Shown: piece after piece, positions 1-12,400 of the stretch
Numbering within the stretch: position 1 is the stretch's first letter
How the letters are laid out: every line of letters starts with the position of its first letter
Assembly (NCBI GenBank): GCA_963556255.1
Contig: OY744611.1
Location: 3,637,230-3,701,229 of the forward strand
Direction: 5' to 3'
From: Allolobophora icterica
Lineage: Eukaryota; Annelida; Clitellata; Crassiclitellata; Lumbricidae
Length of the DNA stretch: 64,000 nt
The notes under the pieces: generated by a model
The model's input: only the letters and a program-made list of their open reading frames with translations
Database searches by the model: none
What the model was told of the DNA's origin: nothing
Made by a program: the position numbers and the translations under genes

Positions 1-110
1 TGCTCAAGACTTTTCTGTTTCCACGGGGCTCATGCACTGAGGGCGCCTCTGAATAGTTCACACTGCGAGAGGCGCCCTATAAATTACTAGATACGATACG
101 ATACGATATG
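1..110 (+). mobile_element. 3' end of an L2-like LINE or its partner SINE
   Basis: A 10-bp perfect stem (41-50 gggcgcctct pairing with 68-77 agaggcgccc) is followed by tataaatta and a short GATAC repeat. The same terminal hairpin is found at the 3' end of the L2-like LINE near 24,945 (minus strand) and of the tRNA-derived SINE near 34,735, so this is the 3' end of one of that family. Coding sequence upstream is outside the window. Confidence 0.6.
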
Positions 111-655
111 TGTATATGTATGCATGTATGTATGTATGTATGTATGTATGTATGTATGTATGTATGTATGTATGTATGTATGTATGCATGCATGTGTGTA
201 TGTATGTATGTATGTGTGTATGTATGTATGCATGTATGTATGTATGTATGTATGTATGTATGTATGTATGGATATATGAATGTATGCATGTATGCTATGC
301 ATATATGTGTGTATGCATACATGTATGTATGTACGTATGTATGTATGGATGTATGTATGTATGTATACATGCATGTATGTATGCATGCATGCATGTATGT
401 ATGTATGTATGTATGTATGTATGTGTAATGTGTATATGTACGTATGTATGTATTTGTGTAAGTATGTATGGGTGCATGTATGTATGTATGTATCTATGCA
501 TGTATGTATGTATGTATGTATGTATGTATGTATGTATGTATGTATGTATGTATGTATGTATGTATGTATGTATGTATGTATGTATGTATGTATGTATGTA
601 TGTATGTATGTATGTATGTATGTATGTATGTATGTATGTATGTATTTATGTGTGG
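111..655. repeat. (TATG)n microsatellite
   Basis: About 540 bp of tandem TATG with scattered GCATG and GTGTG variants. It directly follows a LINE/SINE 3' tail and may have grown from it. The long open frames across it are artefacts of the tetranucleotide repeat, with alternating Tyr/Val/Cys/Met or His/Thr/Ile residues, and should not be called genes. Confidence 0.97.
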
Positions 656-719
656 TATGTGACCAGAGCATCAAATGGGCAACTATAATTTTCACGACGA
701 GACATATTCGTCATCCGCG

Positions 720-865
720 TATGGCAATAGCAATGAAAACTTTTATATGTAGAATGCTTTATTCATATTAACTTGATGACAGTTGTTTACATGTTGTATG
801 TACACCGGAGTGCGTCTTGCAGCCGGTAAAAATAAAGAATATACTTACTTACTTACTTACTTATT
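720..865 (+). mobile_element. LINE 3' UTR with (ACTT)n tail
   Basis: The stretch ending cagccggtaaaaataaagaa and then (TACT)n at 840-861 is the reverse complement of the 3' end of the LINE fragment near 40,735-40,830, sharing the blocks around tgtacaccggagtgcgtctt and gatgacagttgtttac. It is therefore a second 3' end of that non-LTR family in sense orientation. No coding part is present here. Confidence 0.6.
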
Positions 866-984
866 TCCATGATGAGACATACTCGTCATCCACAGCGAGG
901 AGGTTAATGATGGCGATGAGAGTTTTTATTGTTGACGATGATGGTTCATGAATATGATTGATAATAATTGATCGTAATGAATAT

Positions 985-1385
985 GACGTGACTGGTCCAG
1001 CACGCCTTTGCCTTTAAATCTCTTCATTGGCCAAAAGTTCATGAGCGCAACCAAAGTGTTTCTCTTACCTACAACGCCCTTCAAAACTCTCCACCGTCTT
1101 ATATTCGCCAGATCTACTCGTTCCTCATCGGATGTTTATTTCGGTTGAAGTCTTCTCTTCTCTGAATTTCTGCATCCGCTCCTTTTTCTACGTTGCGGCA
1201 GCTATTTTGAACAAACTACCAAAAGATCTCCCCAGTTCGCCCATCCTCCTCCCTCGTCCATTAATCTCTTCACCACTCTGCTAGCCCTCTCTACTGCAGT
1301 TCTGACGACTGAAAACCTATAAGAGCTTCTGCAAGCTAAACTGTTATGGTTCTACTGTTTAACCAACCCATGACCACGTATTTTA
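985..1385 (+). pseudogene. CR1/L2-like LINE reverse transcriptase C-terminal fragment
   Basis: Read on the plus strand with frame changes, the stretch gives the usual end of CR1/L2-group ORF2: a degraded LHWxPxxxRI block near 1,030, a YIRQ-like block near 1,095, and the late LNKLPKDL (usual WNxLPxxLR) near 1,205. Several frameshifts and stops are present, so it is dead. Catalytic RT motifs are not included. The exact clade is not certain. Confidence 0.6.
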
Positions 1386-3146
1386 ATTTAAGCCGCACTT
1401 GACTATGCTTTTCAACTGTCTTCCTACATGCAATCCTACATGAAATATGCAAGCACTTGGAGTAACTATTGGTATTATGTGGCGCAAATGTCGGAGCGCA
1501 TTTGTCGCTGATTTTATGTAGCTATTGTCGGGCTGCTTGTGGCGCATTTGTAGGGGCGCATTTGTCAGGGCGGTTTTGTCCACAGCGCTTTTGCGGATCA
1601 CCCGCGTCTATACTCGCGTCTACTTGCCAAAAAACTATTATAAGAGAACTGCGTCGTCATTTGCGATTATATTCCTTCAGGTTAAAGCGCATTTTAATAA
1701 CAACACTTTAGGGCATAGTTACATAGGCGCCGACTTTTAGTAAAAGGTACTGAGGCAAGAATTATGGATCAACCGGGTAGACATTTTCCACCGAATACCG
1801 AATCCGAGTATTCGGTACTTGGGTACGAACCGAGTACTATTTGTTCCATATGCAAAGCTTCACATTTTCATGCAATGACAACTCATCGAAATAAAGTTGT
1901 GTACTTGTAATAACTGACCAATACATTTTGAATTTTAGAAATAAATAATGAAATGGACTTGACTTCCGTTGTGGACTTCCGGTGTTAGTGTTTTTTGTAC
2001 TTTTCCTTATCAAAATGAATATGCTAGATGAAGCTCAAAGCTGATATTATGAGTCTACTAATTCCGGAAAGTGAGACAAACAAGCAACTATTTGAGTGTA
2101 CAGTATTTGCCGAGGCGAATTGTACCGAAAACGGGATATTCGGCCGAGGCAAATGTCCGAGGCGATTTCCGCTTATTCCCCAGCAAGAATTTCGGTCCTC
2201 TGATCCCGTGATCGGATGATCCCATCGCCTATCCTGTCCTGTCTTCCCTCTACCTTCAAGCTCTTTCAACTGGGAAGAGACTAATTGTTATACCATGCAA
2301 CAGTAATTCCTCTTTGCTCAAGCACACAACAACCACGAATATTACTTAACGAAAAAATTTCAGTTTTCTGTAACTACTAACTAGTAATAACTAACTGCTT
2401 TCACTTTCACTAACAAATCTGATGTTATAGCAGTCACAGACACACGCACACACACACACACACACGCACAGTTTACCAATAAGACAGACTTTAGTCTCAG
2501 TCTTACTACAACTCAGGCCTGTATTAACCACGGTTCCAGTGATCCACAGACCCAGGCCTAATAAACATTCCAAAGTAAGGGGCCTACCATTAGTACGCTG
2601 CATTAGAAATTTTAACTATTATTTTAGTTTTCAAATGCTACATTGTTGACATGTAATAACTGAAATATGTTTAAACACGCTAGTTTTACTGCAAACGATA
2701 ATCACTTGCGAATGGACAGCCAAGACAATTATGAGATTTGATCATTAGCTCCTTTAGGCCGTTAGTGTTCCCACTACAGTTTACTCTGCTGAGGCTGCTT
2801 ATGGCCTCTTCCGCCCATCACTGTCGGGCGTCGGCACTTTTGAATCAATTCCCGTCAGTGCCAACCAAACCATCGTCTGTCCATCGTCTGTCCAAATGTT
2901 GCAATAATGAAGGAATAGAATTTTTAATCGTGATTTCCGAATGGTTGCATTGCTCTTCGTATATAGCATGCACTTCCTGTGTCTAACTGCAGCGGTGAAA
3001 GATCGTTAGTGCATCAAAAAAGCTTTAAGATCTACGATGGGACATGACAGACTGACAAATTGAACACTTATGAACATTGAGTGTGAAATTGTAGAACGAC
3101 TAGATTTTCAGGATATTGTTGGCAGTTTTTTAATTATGAAAGCATT
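1386..3146. other. No gene recognised; small repeats
   Basis: No coding region can be supported. The stretch holds three close copies of ggcgcatttgt (1,490-1,565), a palindromic patch of ccgaata/tattcgg words at 1,790-1,830 that resembles a DNA-transposon end, words related to ccgaggcgaat around 2,110-2,165, and a (CA)n run at about 2,440-2,470. Confidence 0.5.
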
Positions 3147-3200
3147 AATATTTATGAATTTTAAACTGTGTACGACCACAGTTTAAAATTCATAAATATT
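3147..3200. repeat. Perfect 24-bp inverted repeat
   Basis: 3,147-3,170 is the exact reverse complement of 3,177-3,200, with a 6-base loop (tacgac). It is AT-rich. It may be a small foldback element or a transposon end; nothing shows that it is a terminator. Confidence 0.85.
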
Positions 3201-3284
3201 TGTTCTATTATTTAAATTTTATCAACTCTTTTTGGTTGAACATATTATATTAGGGGCTTATTAGGCAATTTTGGAACCAGGCCT

Positions 3285-4041
3285 GGTGACCGGACAATTC
3301 GGAGCCGGACAATTCGGCGCGGACAATTCGGCGCGGACAATTCGGCGTGGACAATTCGTCGTGGGACAATTCGTCGCGGAAAATTGGAAAGTCTCTCTAG
3401 CAGGACAATTCGGCGCGGACAATTCGGCGCAGGACAATTCGTCGCGGGACAATTCGTCGCGGGAATTTTATATACCGGTAATATAAAATATTATCGCGGA
3501 AAATTTAATTTCAAAATTGAAGTAGGAGTAATTGAAACACATGATATAATTAATGAAATTAATCAGTTCTGCTTGATTAGCTGTCGTCGATTTATTGGGG
3601 GTATATGATATATCGCACATTTGATTTAGTTAAGTGTAACTATTGGATTTCATATAAGAGTGTCTATATTCATACAATTTCGGACAGGATTATGCAAACT
3701 GTTTTTTGTATTAACATTTAGTTGTATTAGATTAGTTACTTTTGAATTTCATATTAGAGTGTCCATCAAAACTCGATATTAAATATTCTGATAAACTTGA
3801 TAATCTACTATTATATTTCACTTGTAATATTGGTGTTTATTTCTATGGTGGCTTCATGAAGCAGTTAGCATTTTATATTTTGATTAACCGCACCGAATTG
3901 TCCTGCGCCGAATTGTCCGCGCCGAAATGTCCGCGCCGAATTGTCCGCGCCGAATTGTCCGCGCCGAATTGTCCTGCGACGAATTGTCCGCGCCGAATTG
4001 TCCACGCCGAATTGTCCTGCGACGAATTGTCCTAGAACCCC
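3285..4041. mobile_element. Foldback MITE with minisatellite terminal inverted repeats
   Basis: The left arm (3,290-3,470) is a tandem array of ggacaattcggcgc units, with variants ending gtcgcgg. The right arm (3,890-4,035) is the same array in inverted orientation (cgccgaattgtcc). Between them lies about 420 bp of AT-rich sequence without a gene. Both outer edges carry an aggcct word (3,280 and 4,048). This is the layout of a foldback-type DNA element. No transposase is present. Open frames over the arms are repeat artefacts. Confidence 0.75.
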
Positions 4042-4522
4042 AGGCCTACATCATGTTAATCCGGCACTGCTTCAGCTTCATGGCGAATGTATTTTGTCGG
4101 ACATTTACTTATGAATTCGTCAAGAACTGTGTCAATGTCCACTGCTTCCTGGTACGCTCGATGACGGATCAAACCTGCAATGGTGTTTAATCTTGTCTGT
4201 GTCATTGTGTTTCCAGTCGCTGTCGCGTCTCTCTAAATCGTATCGTGGCCTATAGAAAGCGCGGCACATTCAATCTTGAGCCAAAGGAGGTTTTCTAGTA
4301 TTTTTCATCAACAGCCTACATACAAAGCCTACATATACCAATCTCTATCATTTTCAATTCATATCCGAGTTCCTCTTCACCATTAGTCTCCAAAGCCCGT
4401 CTGAGGCGTGCTCGCTGTCCTACAATTCCTGTTTTCTCCTCCCCTCCCCTCCGCTCCTCCACGATCCCTTGTATCGCCCCATTAGTCTTGCTGAGCCGAC
4501 TCCAGGCCGGTAGGGTGGAACG

Positions 4523-4557
<35 letters not shown>

Positions 4558-4578
4558 AGATGAAGACAGACAAAGATG
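4042..4578. other. Unassigned sequence with (CAGG)n
   Basis: No gene is supported. A (CAGG)n microsatellite lies at 4,521-4,556. Confidence 0.6.
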
Positions 4579-4689
4579 TTAGTGGAGAAACCTTGAAGGC
4601 AGACAGCTGCCCGGATTGCACACAAGTCGGCCGATGTCAGATTCCTCGACTCTGGGGTGATTGCGGCGAAGGGATGGATGGAGGGGTAC

Positions 4690-4893
4690 TCTTCGGATGA
4701 CGTGACCTCCAGCGAGGGGTGAGATACTTTGAGGCATCTGCTCTTCTTCCATCACCACGATGTGCTGGCCGTTTCTGTCATAGGCCAAGTCGGGAGACAG
4801 TCGCCCGAAACAAGAGAATGCCCTTTCAGCAGTGCATATAGTTACAGGTACAGTTAGACTGAGACGAACGACTTTGGTCAATCCTGGCAACAT
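4690..4893 (-). pseudogene. hAT transposase C-terminal dimerisation-domain fragment
   Basis: The minus frame beginning at 4,893 contains LSLTVPVTICTAERAFSCF, which matches the hAT-family C-terminal dimerisation signature (usual form L...P.TSC.AER.FS.L). The downstream part that normally reads LR..M...RL..L shifts frame around 4,790 and is degraded. The rest of the roughly 600-residue transposase is absent, so this is a relic. Its relation to the hAT-like elements at 19.5 and 29.7 kb is unknown. Confidence 0.65.
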
Positions 4894-5888
4894 AATTATG
4901 TCTCAGCATGACATCTGATTGCGGCAACTCAACGACGTCACAAAAACTCGCATTTTGAATTTTTTTTATTTTGAATGGCCAAAAGGTACTGGGGCGAAAA
5001 CATACTCTCGTCCACGAACCTTGGCGAGTACTGGGGCGAAAGTCCCTGTTGCCCCTGTGGACTCATCGCCTATGCATAGTTAGTTATTCAAAGTAACTCT
5101 ACAAGCATGAAGAGAATAAGGAAAAAGAAAGAATTTTCAATTGATGTTGGATAGAATCAGCACTTTATTAATGTTTAGGCCTACAATTCAGATTTTATAT
5201 AGGGAACAGTAGGCGAGTTCTCAGACTCTTCAGCTCTAGACAAAACTGAATGTTCTGGACACGGGCAGTTCTATAAGAAACTAATTAACAGGCTTTACAA
5301 AAGTTAGATTACAACCTATCCGTGGGAAATACATAAGCAACGTAGAGACCATGAACATTTCAGTTTTAAAGCTATAAAAGTTGAGATTATTAGGATTTTT
5401 CTTTAAATGAGATCTTACTTAATTCTGGCTAATAGAAATGGATCTGAATTTGCATTAGTTTATTTTGAGAAATGATGATAGTTACGACGACGACCAAGAC
5501 TCCAGCGTTTATTGTGTGCGCCATATACATGGATGAGTGTTTTCGTGTTTATCTGCGCATGTGCGTGTGATGGTCGGCTTTTGTGATAAACTATTAAGTT
5601 CTGCTGTGTGGTGCCTTGTTTCCATCAGATGCATGTGTCTGAGATCCCTGTGAAAAACAGCTCGGAGTTTTTATGTCAGTTTCTTTGGTCTCTGTTGCCA
5701 CATTAATCTCTTTGGCTCTGATCCAAGTAGGCTTTTATTTCAGAGCACTACCCTTGTTGAGTCTCAATGTCTGGCAACTAATTCACCCTTTATTAACTGC
5801 TCATTTCGCTATGCTTCCAGACGCCCGCTGTTTAATTACGCCTTTAAACTTATCTGATTTCCTCTGGAGTTTATGAATATATATATAT
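4894..5888. other. No gene recognised; short dispersed repeat
   Basis: About 80 bp at 5,437-5,515 (beginning ggatctgaatttgcat and ending cagcgttt) recurs with mismatches at 27,540-27,620, so this is part of a dispersed repeat. A 67-codon open frame at 5,673 has no recognisable domain. Confidence 0.45.
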
Positions 5889-6964
5889 CGTCTGTTTAGA
5901 GTGCAAAGGTGCTATCTCCATTTTGGTCATTTTTCAGGAGAGCAAATCTAAACTTTTGATAGTTGCTACAAATCCAATAGTTTTTATGTGATAGTGATTT
6001 ATAGTCATTTGGGTAATAAATTATTTCCCTAGTTGGAATGTTGTAATTATTTTAAATTTTGTGACGCCTCGCCTTAAAAAATGCAAAATAACAGCAAGTG
6101 ACCAACGATCTCTTATGCTTGTAACAGACGATAGCACCTTTGCACATTTCAAAATATTTTCTTATCTGCAGATAGCTATAATTGTACAACAACTTAAATT
6201 TGCGATTAAAAATTACTTTTACAGAAAAAAATATTATAAAATAATAAATAATGATTTGTGTAAATTGCATTGATTTATTTGAACAATTTAATATAAAATT
6301 TAGAAGCTGAAAAATTTATTATTGGTACACACTCGAAGTTCGAAACTAACGGTTAAAAATGATGTTAGCCCTTCATAATATTTTCAGCTGCATACAATTA
6401 TAGGGTTAAGAAATCAATATTTGCAAAATCTTAATTTATATATTCTGTGACCATAATTGATTCACTGATATCAGTTTCATGAAATTTTGTTTTGTACTTC
6501 AATATTTTCTCTTGACTCATGAGATTCACCGACATCAAAGTTTACATCGGATTTCTATCGACACGCGAGATTCGTCGACATCAAGTTACCATGATTAAAT
6601 GCAATAATATTTTCAGAATAATAAGTCTAACTAATGAAAAATATTACGAACATGATTGTTAGAAACTTGCAATTTTCATTTAAAATACTTTTGGATTAGT
6701 CTTCAGCACGACGCCGTATGTATACCTATTTTTGGTAAACACATAGTGCAGTAGGCCCTAGCTCTATTGGAGATAGAACCTTTGCACATTTCAAAACTAG
6801 GTTGTTGGAGATAGCACCAATATTAAAATAGTTGCTGCGTTTTTATTTACACTGTGAACGATACCACCTTTTCACAGTTCAAACACTACATTGGTAGCAA
6901 TAGAATAAAACAATAAAAATTTTTTTTGAAAATTTGGAGATAGCACCTTTGCACTCTAAGCAGA

Positions 6965-6966
<2 letters not shown>
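5889..6966. mobile_element. MITE inserted in a TA tract
   Basis: The left end, cgtctgtttagagtgcaaag at 5,889, is matched by its inverted copy ending at 6,966; the arms agree over about 33 bp with one mismatch. The flanks are TA repeats on both sides, which fits TA target duplication as in Tc1/mariner-like elements. The terminal word gatagcacctttgcac is repeated internally near 6,130 and, changed, near 6,770, 6,815 and 6,857. The 1,078-bp interior codes for nothing recognisable, so it is non-autonomous. Confidence 0.7.
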
Positions 6967-7027
<61 letters not shown>

Positions 7028-7030
7028 GGA
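6967..7030. repeat. (TA)n microsatellite
   Basis: Uninterrupted TA dinucleotides, the continuation of the target tract of the neighbouring MITE. Confidence 0.95.
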
Positions 7031-7411
7031 AGCATGTGGCTTCAGAGCTGGAAAACGGCAGAGGATGACTAAGTAGGCTGCTGAAGTTACAATCTCCAAA
7101 TATGGTCAGGAGTTGGCCTTATATCCTTATATGGACAGACGCCAGCTGCCTAAGTCAGAAGGACGGCCCCTGAAACGAATGCACAAAAAGAGCTGCATTA
7201 TGCATAGAGTGAGAATCGTTACTGATCGTTACTGTATGCTGTATGCTGACATTAATAAAGAATGAACTTTGCGAAACCGACGATGGGTTGGTCAACCGAA
7301 TTGAAGACAGCCCTACTCGGCAGGTACCACAACCGACCGCCGCCACACAATTATGTGTATATATATATATATATATATATACATTCATACATACAGCCAT
7401 GCCTACACAAT

Positions 7412-7497
<86 letters not shown>

Positions 7498-8200
7498 ATT
7501 TATCTATACCTACGTAACTATACATACACAAGCAAAGACAGACAAACAGATATAAATATATAACATTATTACATAGTCTTACATGTAGGCCTGCAAAGTC
7601 CCACAGATAACCTACATACCCTTATTCACATTACTGCATCTAAAAATCATGCAACTGTGCCAGAAAACATAAAAAAGATTAGAAGGGTTCCATGGCCAAA
7701 AGATTTGGAAACGCTGCTCTGCGGCATTAAACGACATGTTGCGCCGATTGACCCGTGTTTAAATACAGCTAGTTATAGCAGACCTAGTGAAAAAATTCAC
7801 TCGGTTCGCCATAGTTTCTTTTCGACCAGCTCCGACATCTAGTTATAGAAGAGCCGCGGACGTCCACCTCGCTGTCCAGGAATTTAATAACATGGGATTG
7901 ATATCGAATCGCAGCCAATGCGAGATATTCTGCCTTAATAACCAGGTATCGATCACTGCCTGACTGACTGAACAACCGACCGACCGACTCACTTACTCAT
8001 TCTCCTACTCACTTATTTAGAGTCTGGTTAACTGATCAATCGAATGACTGACTGACTGACTGATTGATACAATGACTATGACTATGTTCTATGTATTACG
8101 ACGTGTCCATGACTCTTGGTGAAGCATATCGTCCAGCTAATGACGTCATAAACGTATCATTTTCTATTAATTAATAAAACGACCTTCAATCAAATATTCT
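7031..8200. other. Unassigned sequence with TA, CA and GACT repeats
   Basis: (TA)n runs lie at about 7,358-7,380 and 7,425-7,494, with an ACAC stretch at about 7,412-7,424. GACT/GACC repeats lie at 7,961-7,988 and 8,044-8,064. I recognise no gene. A short aataaagaatgaac at 7,253 resembles a retroelement polyadenylation region but is not enough for a call. Confidence 0.5.
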
Positions 8201-8259
8201 TTGACTGGTATCTGTTTTCAGTCGAATACTGCGCCATTCCTGATCGTAATCGTTATCGA

Positions 8260-8649
8260 AATCTCCAAACTTCTAAAGGGCCACTCTAAGGCCAAGCGCA
8301 GGGTACCAGCCTATTCACAAGCGCTACGTCAAATCAGAGGGCTTCCAGAAAGGTCACATCAAATCAGAGGGGTTTTTCAAAAAAGTGGTCTAAAAGAGGT
8401 CCGAGTCCGATTTCCTGGAGGCCAGATCAAGATAGGATGCAGAGCAGCTGTAAAGACAGAGTCGTTTAGGCGAGAAGAATTGGAAAGCGGAGGATCAGAT
8501 GAGTCAGGGTAGGAGTACTTGAAAAGGTGAGACTTCAATTTCGAGTAATAAGCACGGGGGTTGATAGATAGAGGAACATGATAAGGATGAAAGGCAGGTT
8601 GCAATGATGATGTAGGAACTCATAAACTGCGAAATTCAGAAAGGAGATC
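8260..8649 (-). pseudogene. L2-like LINE, 3' portion beyond the LTR-element insertion
   Basis: Minus-strand sequence encodes the final part of an L2-group ORF2 (a SINPRAYYSKLKSHLF block near 8,530) and its 3' UTR. It is the continuation of the LINE at 15,433-18,000: the conserved WND motif near the C-terminus runs directly across the junction when one copy of the AGATC duplication is removed. A stop codon follows soon after the junction, so the LINE was already or is now defective. Confidence 0.75.
8645..8649. repeat. Target-site duplication, left copy (AGATC)
   Basis: AGATC directly precedes the left LTR and is repeated at 15,433-15,437 directly after the right LTR. Five bp is normal for Ty3/gypsy-type integrases. 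Confidence 0.92.
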
Positions 8650-9140
8650 TGTGAACTTAGTTTTGTGTACAGTCTTGCACTGCGAGATATTGCTGGTATA
8701 TTTAGTGCGCTTACTTTAGTTTCACGTGTATATATATATATATATATGATAGATGTATCACGTTTATTTGTACTGACTTACCGAAGCGCCTGGCTGGCCG
8801 ATCTCAGCAGCCGCGCGCGCTATATGTATATAATTAGATTTCGCTTAGGCGCACAGAAGACAGGTGTGTCAAGAGGCGCGAAGAATTATGCTGACTGTAG
8901 AAGTTTGAATTTGGTGTTCTCTGTAGGAGTGTTGCTGACTAGTTGTAATTGGATTCAGTGCTGTTTCGTTAACAAAGATATTTAAAACTGTGTTGGTGTT
9001 TAATGAAGGCTATGCTACACAGTAGAAACAAAGCTACTTATACGTAGATTTAGTGTAAAACAGTGAACATTAAATAGGCGTAGATAAGAAGGAAACAAGG
9101 AAGTCGTTAGAAGGATTGTCAACGAAGGAAAGGGTTGACA
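8650..9140 (+). repeat. 5' LTR
   Basis: 491 bp, starting TGTGAACTTAG and ending GGGTTGACA. It matches the 3' LTR except for one fewer TA unit in the internal TA run near 8,728. As the 5' LTR it would hold the promoter; the TA run could serve as an A/T-rich core, but I cannot assign a start site. Confidence 0.96.
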
Positions 9141-9144
9141 TTAT

Positions 9145-9162
9145 TGGTGGCAGTGACGGTGG
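9145..9162 (+). promoter_or_regulatory. Primer binding site
   Basis: TGGTGGCAGTGACGGTGG begins four bases after the 5' LTR. The TGG start is complementary to a tRNA CCA end, and the first nine bases resemble the tRNA-Leu type primer site (TGGTGGCAG). The tRNA identity is an inference. Confidence 0.7.
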
Positions 9163-9425
9163 AATAGAAACTCACGGTGGAAAAAATTTACGTTATCGCC
9201 GAAGGACGTGATAGCAGAATCTACGACGGTGTTAGAAGAATCTACGCGTTGTTGCCGTGTGACGAGTCTACGATATCAACGACGGTGGGACACGAGAAAA
9301 CGGTATAAAAATTTCGTTGTTTTCCACGAACAAATACAAAAGAAATCCCGTTTGTTTATCGATTCACACACAAAGAAAAACCGTGACTTCTTTGAAAAGA
9401 GAAATCACCAAAGTAAACAAGTAAG

Positions 9426-12400
9426 ATGGAGAAACTAAGTGCTGAAAGACAAGCAGATATTAAGAAGATGTCTACGGAAAGGCTAAAACAGCGTTTGTGG
9501 AAAGCCGGTTTTAAAGAAGAACAATTAGAAGGTATGTCACGTGGTGACATGATGCAAGAACTCGCCGAAGTGTGGGTGACAGAAGAAGTCGAAGAAGGTG
9601 CCGTTGGCGGTGCAGTAGAAAAGGCTATTGAAAAACCTCCTGGGCCTATGTCTATGGCGATGTTGATGCAGTGGATGATGATGAAAGAAGAAAGAGAGGA
9701 GAAACGGAGACAAGAAGAGAAACAAAGAGAGGAAAGGCGAAGACAAGAAGAGAAAGAGCTGAGACAGGAAGAATTACGTCTGCAGAGAGAGAAAGAAGAG
9801 AAAGCAGAACGTCTGCAGAGGGAGAAAGAAGAGAAGGCAGAGCGTCTTCAGAGAGATAAAGAAGACATGGCAGAAGTTCTGAGACAGGAAGAATTGCGTC
9901 GTCAGAGAGAGAGAGAAGATAAAGCAGAACAAGTGCGAAAGGCAGAACTTGAATTGCAAAAGCATCAGTTTGAGATTCAATTAGAACAGTTGAAAAGAGA
10001 TAGAGAAGATGCTGAAAGAAGAAGACTGGAGCAGATGATTGAATTTGAAAGAGCTAGAAAAAGTGATGAAGAGGTACGTCAGCAACAGATTGAAGCAAAG
10101 AGAATGCGTGAAGAAGAAAAAGAAAAAGCGCGAACGTTAGCGTTGGAACGCGCAGAACAGATCAGACAAGAAGAACTCAAATTTCAGAAAGAAAGTTTGG
10201 AAAAGGCGGAAACAGAAAGACAAGAACGTCTAAAAATGGAAAAATCAAAACTGACATTGAAAGAAACGCAAATGAAAGAAGAACGGGAAGCAGAAAGAAG
10301 GAAACAGCAAGAAAGTGAAACTTTGGTGTCAAAAATTAAGAAAATAGGTGATGCAATGAAGCACGTATTGCCTATAATGCCAACTGATATGATGGAGGTG
10401 CCATTATATTTTGAAACTGTCGAGAATGCGTTTCGTAGTTTTGCCGTAGAAAAATCGTTTTGGGTTAAATTATTACTACCCTTAATGACGCCGAAAGCTC
10501 GAACTGTTCTGAATAGATTGTCATTCGATTATCTAGACAATTACGATAAAGTCAAGCAGCACTTGTTAAAAGAATTTAAATTGACCTCGAGAGAGTACAG
10601 AGCCAGATTTGTGGATGCTAAGAAGACAACAGAAGAGACTTATACGATGTTTACGGCAAGACTGAAGAACTTGCTAAATTATTACGTAAGAAATCGAAAC
10701 GTGAACAAAGAGTATGAGACGCTCTTTGATTTGCTGGTAGCGGATAAGCTGAAAGAATGTTTACCGCCAGGTCCACTACAGTTTGTATTGTCGAAGGAAG
10801 GTACTGACTGTCTCCAAGCTAGTGCAGTCGCAGACCTAGCAGACATTCATGTAAACAATCGAATTGGGTTTGCATTCCCAAATATAAACAGTTATCCTTC
10901 TCAACGTTCAGGAAACCAAAGCCAGAGTGGAAAGTGGAAAGGTAATCCAGAAACAGGGAACCAGTTCAAAGGTAAAGAAGTCAAGGCTAGTGTTCCTGTA
11001 CACAATGAGAACAGAGAAGTGACGTTTGGTCGTCAAGGATATAACAAATCGCCAGCGCCGTTTGCCAAGAGAGAAGGCAATACATCGTTTGCACAGTATA
11101 AGAGAAATGAAGGAAATGAACAACGAAGTGTTATGGTAAAGCGTTGTCACAACTGTGGTTCAGACAAACATTTGGTTAAATTTTGTCCAGTTCCAGTGGC
11201 AGCAGCTAGTTCTAGAAGAAATCAAGAACACACAAGGGTGAATCTGATTCAAGTGGTTAGTGATACAGACAATCAAACCACGGGTCAAGAAAACCAAGAG
11301 ACTGAAGTAAAGTCAGTAATGAAATGTGGTCTTCAAAAAGAAATTTTATTGGATGATGGAATTCAGAGAGAAGTCGTAGGAAAAGAGGACAGTCGAATAT
11401 TGAAGAAATCGTTCTTGCAATATGTCGAGGTTGAAATTCGTGGAGTAGACGGTAAAGAGCCAGTGAAAGTCAAAGCACTGAGCGATTCGGGTGCAGAAAT
11501 TCCGGTGATTAGTGAAGAATTGCTGGAAGGCATGAAAGTGGAACAAATTGGAAAAGTAAACTTGCAATGTGTGGCAGGAGATGCCATTCCTGCGAAGTTA
11601 GTGAAAGTTGATGTTAGACTGTGTGGTAGTGACGTGGAAGAAGAGGGATTTCCGCGTAATATCCAGTGTTCACTTACACCTTATGTCACCTTGATGTGCG
11701 CTAGTATTGCAAAGATGGGCAGTACAGAAAGATTCTTGCTGCATCCAGAGATAATTGCCGAATTAAAAGCCGTACCACAGATGAAGGTTAAAACGATGCA
11801 AGGAGATGTGAGTGTGCGAGCAAATGTAATGACAAGAGCGCAGAGTCGGAGACAGGAAATGGTAGATGTTGATGAGAAGAGTGAAACTGAAAGTTCAAGT
11901 GATGAGGAAAACGAAAGTAATGAGCAACGAATCTTATCACGAGATGGTGTAATATCAGAGATGAATGAGCAAGAGATGGCTGCATGCGAGAATGGCAAAT
12001 TAAGTGAAACTGAAGAAGACAATGAATGTGATGTGGGGATAGGAGACTTGTATAGAGATGAAGAAATGGACGAAGAACAAAAGGTGCAGATCGCCGATTC
12101 GAGGAAATTCGAAGAGCAACAGAGAAAGGATGAATCGTTGAAGCCATGGTGGAAGTTAACACAAGAGAAAGAATCTGAATTCTGTGTGATCAACGGTTTA
12201 TTGCATAAGAAATATCAGATATTAGACCAGACGATATATCAACTAGTATTACCAAAAGAGAGACGAATTAAAGTGATGGAGTTGGCACATGAATCGGTAT
12301 TTGGAGGACATCTAGGAGAAGAGAAAACAAGAGAACGAATAAAGTTGTCTTTTGTATGGCCAAAGATGAGAAGAGACATTGTGAAATTTTGTAAATCTTG

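Noticed and set aside
77..771. Several open frames of 60-200 codons on both strands
   Set aside because: They are translations of the TATG microsatellite; repeated Tyr/Val/Cys/Met or His/Thr/Ile residues only.
3147..3200. Terminator hairpin
   Set aside because: No gene precedes it and the genome is eukaryotic; it is called an inverted repeat only.
3261..4190. Frames rich in AELSAPNCP and similar repeats
   Set aside because: Translations of the minisatellite arms of the foldback element.
8665..8985. 106-codon frame in the LTR, repeated at 15,038
   Set aside because: Lies wholly in the LTR, has no domain, and includes the TA repeat; not supported as a gene.
9537..12193. Minus-strand frames of 60-170 codons
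   Set aside because: Shadows of the gag-protease-integrase gene on the plus strand.
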